A DNA stretch of 64,000 nucleotides from Bin87 sp965220095 (lineage in GTDB: Bacteria; Chloroflexota; Dehalococcoidia; Lucifugimonadales; UBA3495): positions 62,001 through 126,000 of the forward strand of contig CBDCPD010000003.1 of assembly GCA_965220095.1 (NCBI GenBank). The letters are read 5' to 3'. The notes under the pieces were generated by a model. That model saw only the letters and a list, made by a program, of their open reading frames with translations. It ran no database searches and was not told the DNA's origin. Numbering within the stretch: position 1 is the stretch's first letter; each line of letters opens with the position of its first letter. The position numbers and the translations under genes were made by a program. Shown piece by piece: positions 62,775 through 64,000 of this stretch.

Positions 62775-64000
62775 TCAAGGCAGCCGGCCGACACGATCGA
62801 ACGGCGCCTCGGCGGTCCTCCGGTAGACGTCGATCACCTCATCGTTGAATTCGAACCTTCCGGTCAGCGCGTCCAACGTAACCTGCACAATCAGGGAAGC
62901 GCACGCCATCACCGAAGCCGGCGGGGCGTTGTTAACCGGAGCTGAGCAACCCAGTGCCGGTGAGGCGAAATCTTCGTGGTGTTCACCCCGAGGGATAACC
63001 GCATATCGCGCACCTTCCTCTCGCCGGTGAATCGGCGTGTCGCTTCCCAGGACCTGCCGCTGCACCCGCGCAACATTACCCCCGCGGTAAAGCGCGCCGG
63101 AAACCAGGGGCACCCGATCTTCCTGCGCCACCATGGCCAACGCGGGTGCGAAGGCATCATTGCCTGTCGCGTCGACGACGATATCAGCACCCGAGATCCG
63201 CTCGCGTATTTGACCGGGAGTCATCGGCGCCTCCGGGAACTCGGCAACCTTAGTCCAGGGAGCGTGCCCGTCAATCGCCCGGCGGACCGCCTCGACTTTA
63301 GCCCTTCCCACTTGTTCGTGCCCCGCAACGTGTCTCACAACATTGCCCGGCAGCAGCACATCGCCATCCACAATGTTCAGGTATCCGAACCCGCTCGCTG
63401 CGAGGGCAGCCGCGACGTAACCACCCAGCGCTCCGGCTCCGAACAGGGTCGCCGTCATGGTACGCAGACCCGCAGCATCCGGCCCCGCCCGTAAAATCAG
63501 ACTCTTTTCATCCATCGGCCCTGGCTGCAACGCTATTGCTTCAATCTCGTTATTCATTCCTTCACACGCCATCACCAGGACGTCGGGCCGACCGTCGCGT
63601 TCCCAACAGAGCAGGACCAAGTCGGCGCCCCCGCTGGCAACGAAAGGTTCAGGCCTGCGGCGACCGTCCAACTCTCGCTGCAATCCTCTCCTCTGCGTCC
63701 TCGACAGGCACCGAAAGACTTCAGAGAACTGTCGCGGCGGGGGATGATCCAATTCTCCAGCATGAAACCAGAGGCCTCGCAACCAGTTCCCTGCGCCCAG
63801 GCGCCTGGGATGGATTTCAAGCCGCGGCGGATCCGCCTTCAGCATGCCATGGAATTCGCCCCGTATACCGCTGCGGACACCGAGTTCAGAAAGATCGAAG
63901 GTCGCGACGTTTGAGAGCTTCTTCCTGAAATTCAGATAGGCGTCGCCGGCAAGGTCGTCGCCCGCCCAGCCGCCCCTCGCGTTCTCGCACCATTCGTCAA
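62775..64000 (-). CDS. ThiF/E1-type adenylyltransferase, 5' end beyond right edge
   Basis: The frame is open from the right edge down to 62775, giving at least 408 residues. An ATG at 63845 exists, but the frame continues upstream without a stop (GGWAGDDLAGDAYLNF, TFDLSELGVRSGIRGEF), so the true start is outside. The E1-like domain shows TATLFGAGALGGYVAAAL, YLNIVDGDVLLPGNVVRH, GRAKVEAVRRAI and DIVVDATGNDAFA. A late cysteine stands in ALGCSAPVNNAPP. The ~180 residues before it (WLRGLWFHAGELDHPPP) may be an E2-like module, as in Cap2 proteins of CBASS and related ubiquitin-like systems. The partners would lie to the right of the window. Confidence 0.85.
   Translation of the reverse strand, partial: DEWCENARGGWAGDDLAGDAYLNFRKKLSNVATFDLSELGVRSGIRGEFHGMLKADPPRLEIHPRRLGAGNWLRGLWFHAGELDHPPPRQFSEVFRCLSRTQRRGLQRELDGRRRPEPFVASGGADLVLLCWERDGRPDVLVMACEGMNNEIEAIALQPGPMDEKSLILRAGPDAAGLRTMTATLFGAGALGGYVAAALAASGFGYLNIVDGDVLLPGNVVRHVAGHEQVGRAKVEAVRRAIDGHAPWTKVAEFPEAPMTPGQIRERISGADIVVDATGNDAFAPALAMVAQEDRVPLVSGALYRGGNVARVQRQVLGSDTPIHRREEGARYAVIPRGEHHEDFASPALGCSAPVNNAPPASVMACASLIVQVTLDALTGRFEFNDEVIDVYRRTAEAPFDRVGRLP

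Noticed and set aside
1..64000. CRISPR arrays, tRNA and rRNA genes
   Set aside because: No regularly spaced short repeats and no cloverleaf or rRNA-like stretches were found on reading; a dedicated scan would be needed to exclude a divergent tRNA.

Overview
This is a 64 kb stretch of GC-rich bacterial DNA made almost entirely of accessory genes: recombinases, plasmid-type replication and partition genes, transposon remnants, toxin-antitoxin pairs and many probable phage-defence genes. No ribosomal, tRNA or core metabolic gene was recognised. Purine-rich ribosome binding sites and GTG/TTG starts are common. The phylum cannot be fixed by reading; replication-relaxation proteins would suit Actinomycetota or Chloroflexota, but this is only a guess. 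Whether the DNA is a plasmid, an integrated element or a chromosomal island cannot be decided from the window.

Left part (1-16 kb): a minimal tyrosine recombinase with its terminator, a replication-relaxation-like protein, an OmpR-type two-component pair, then a mosaic of decayed duplications around an HNH nuclease gene (6.4-9.3 kb). A loader-like ATPase with two AAA+ modules follows, next to a broken AbiEii relic and an IS630-family element. At 12.5-15.95 kb lies a compact plasmid-like replicon on the minus strand: ParA, a ribbon-helix-helix partition partner, a CopG-like protein, a small coupled ORF and a Rep-like protein with a DnaA N-terminal domain. A plus-strand promoter and terminator between the CopG-like gene and the coupled ORF suggest an antisense copy-control RNA.

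Middle part (16-35 kb): a decayed integrase, a membrane protein and a broken endonuclease/exonuclease/phosphatase gene. A plus-strand group encodes a NERD nuclease, a UvrD-type helicase and a diverged NERD paralogue. Facing it is a minus-strand array: an AbiEi-like regulator, an AbiEii-like nucleotidyltransferase, a HEPN-domain protein and a Ser/Thr kinase. The regulator, nucleotidyltransferase and adjacent integrase recur as a decayed second copy at 30.3-31.2 kb. A second UvrD-like protein, with an altered Walker B motif, and a second replication-relaxation protein follow.

Right part (35-64 kb): a large SF2 helicase fused to a C-terminal PD-(D/E)XK nuclease is present twice. The copy at 35.6-38.3 kb is intact and has a RelE/RHH pair upstream; the copy at 48.6-51.2 kb is frameshifted by loss of one unit of a 7-bp repeat and is followed by a PIN-domain gene. 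Between them are a NYN-domain protein, a pentapeptide-FRG protein and a prokaryotic viperin paired with an HTH-TPR protein. After VapC/Phd, ASCH and zinc-finger genes comes an intact integrase. An apparent AbiEi-AbiEii-methylase operon and a downstream helicase follow; the type ISP-like methylase is split by a one-base frameshift. The right edge cuts a ThiF/E1-type gene. The density of defence families, integrases and decayed duplicates marks a defence island with a history of repeated integration and gene duplication.
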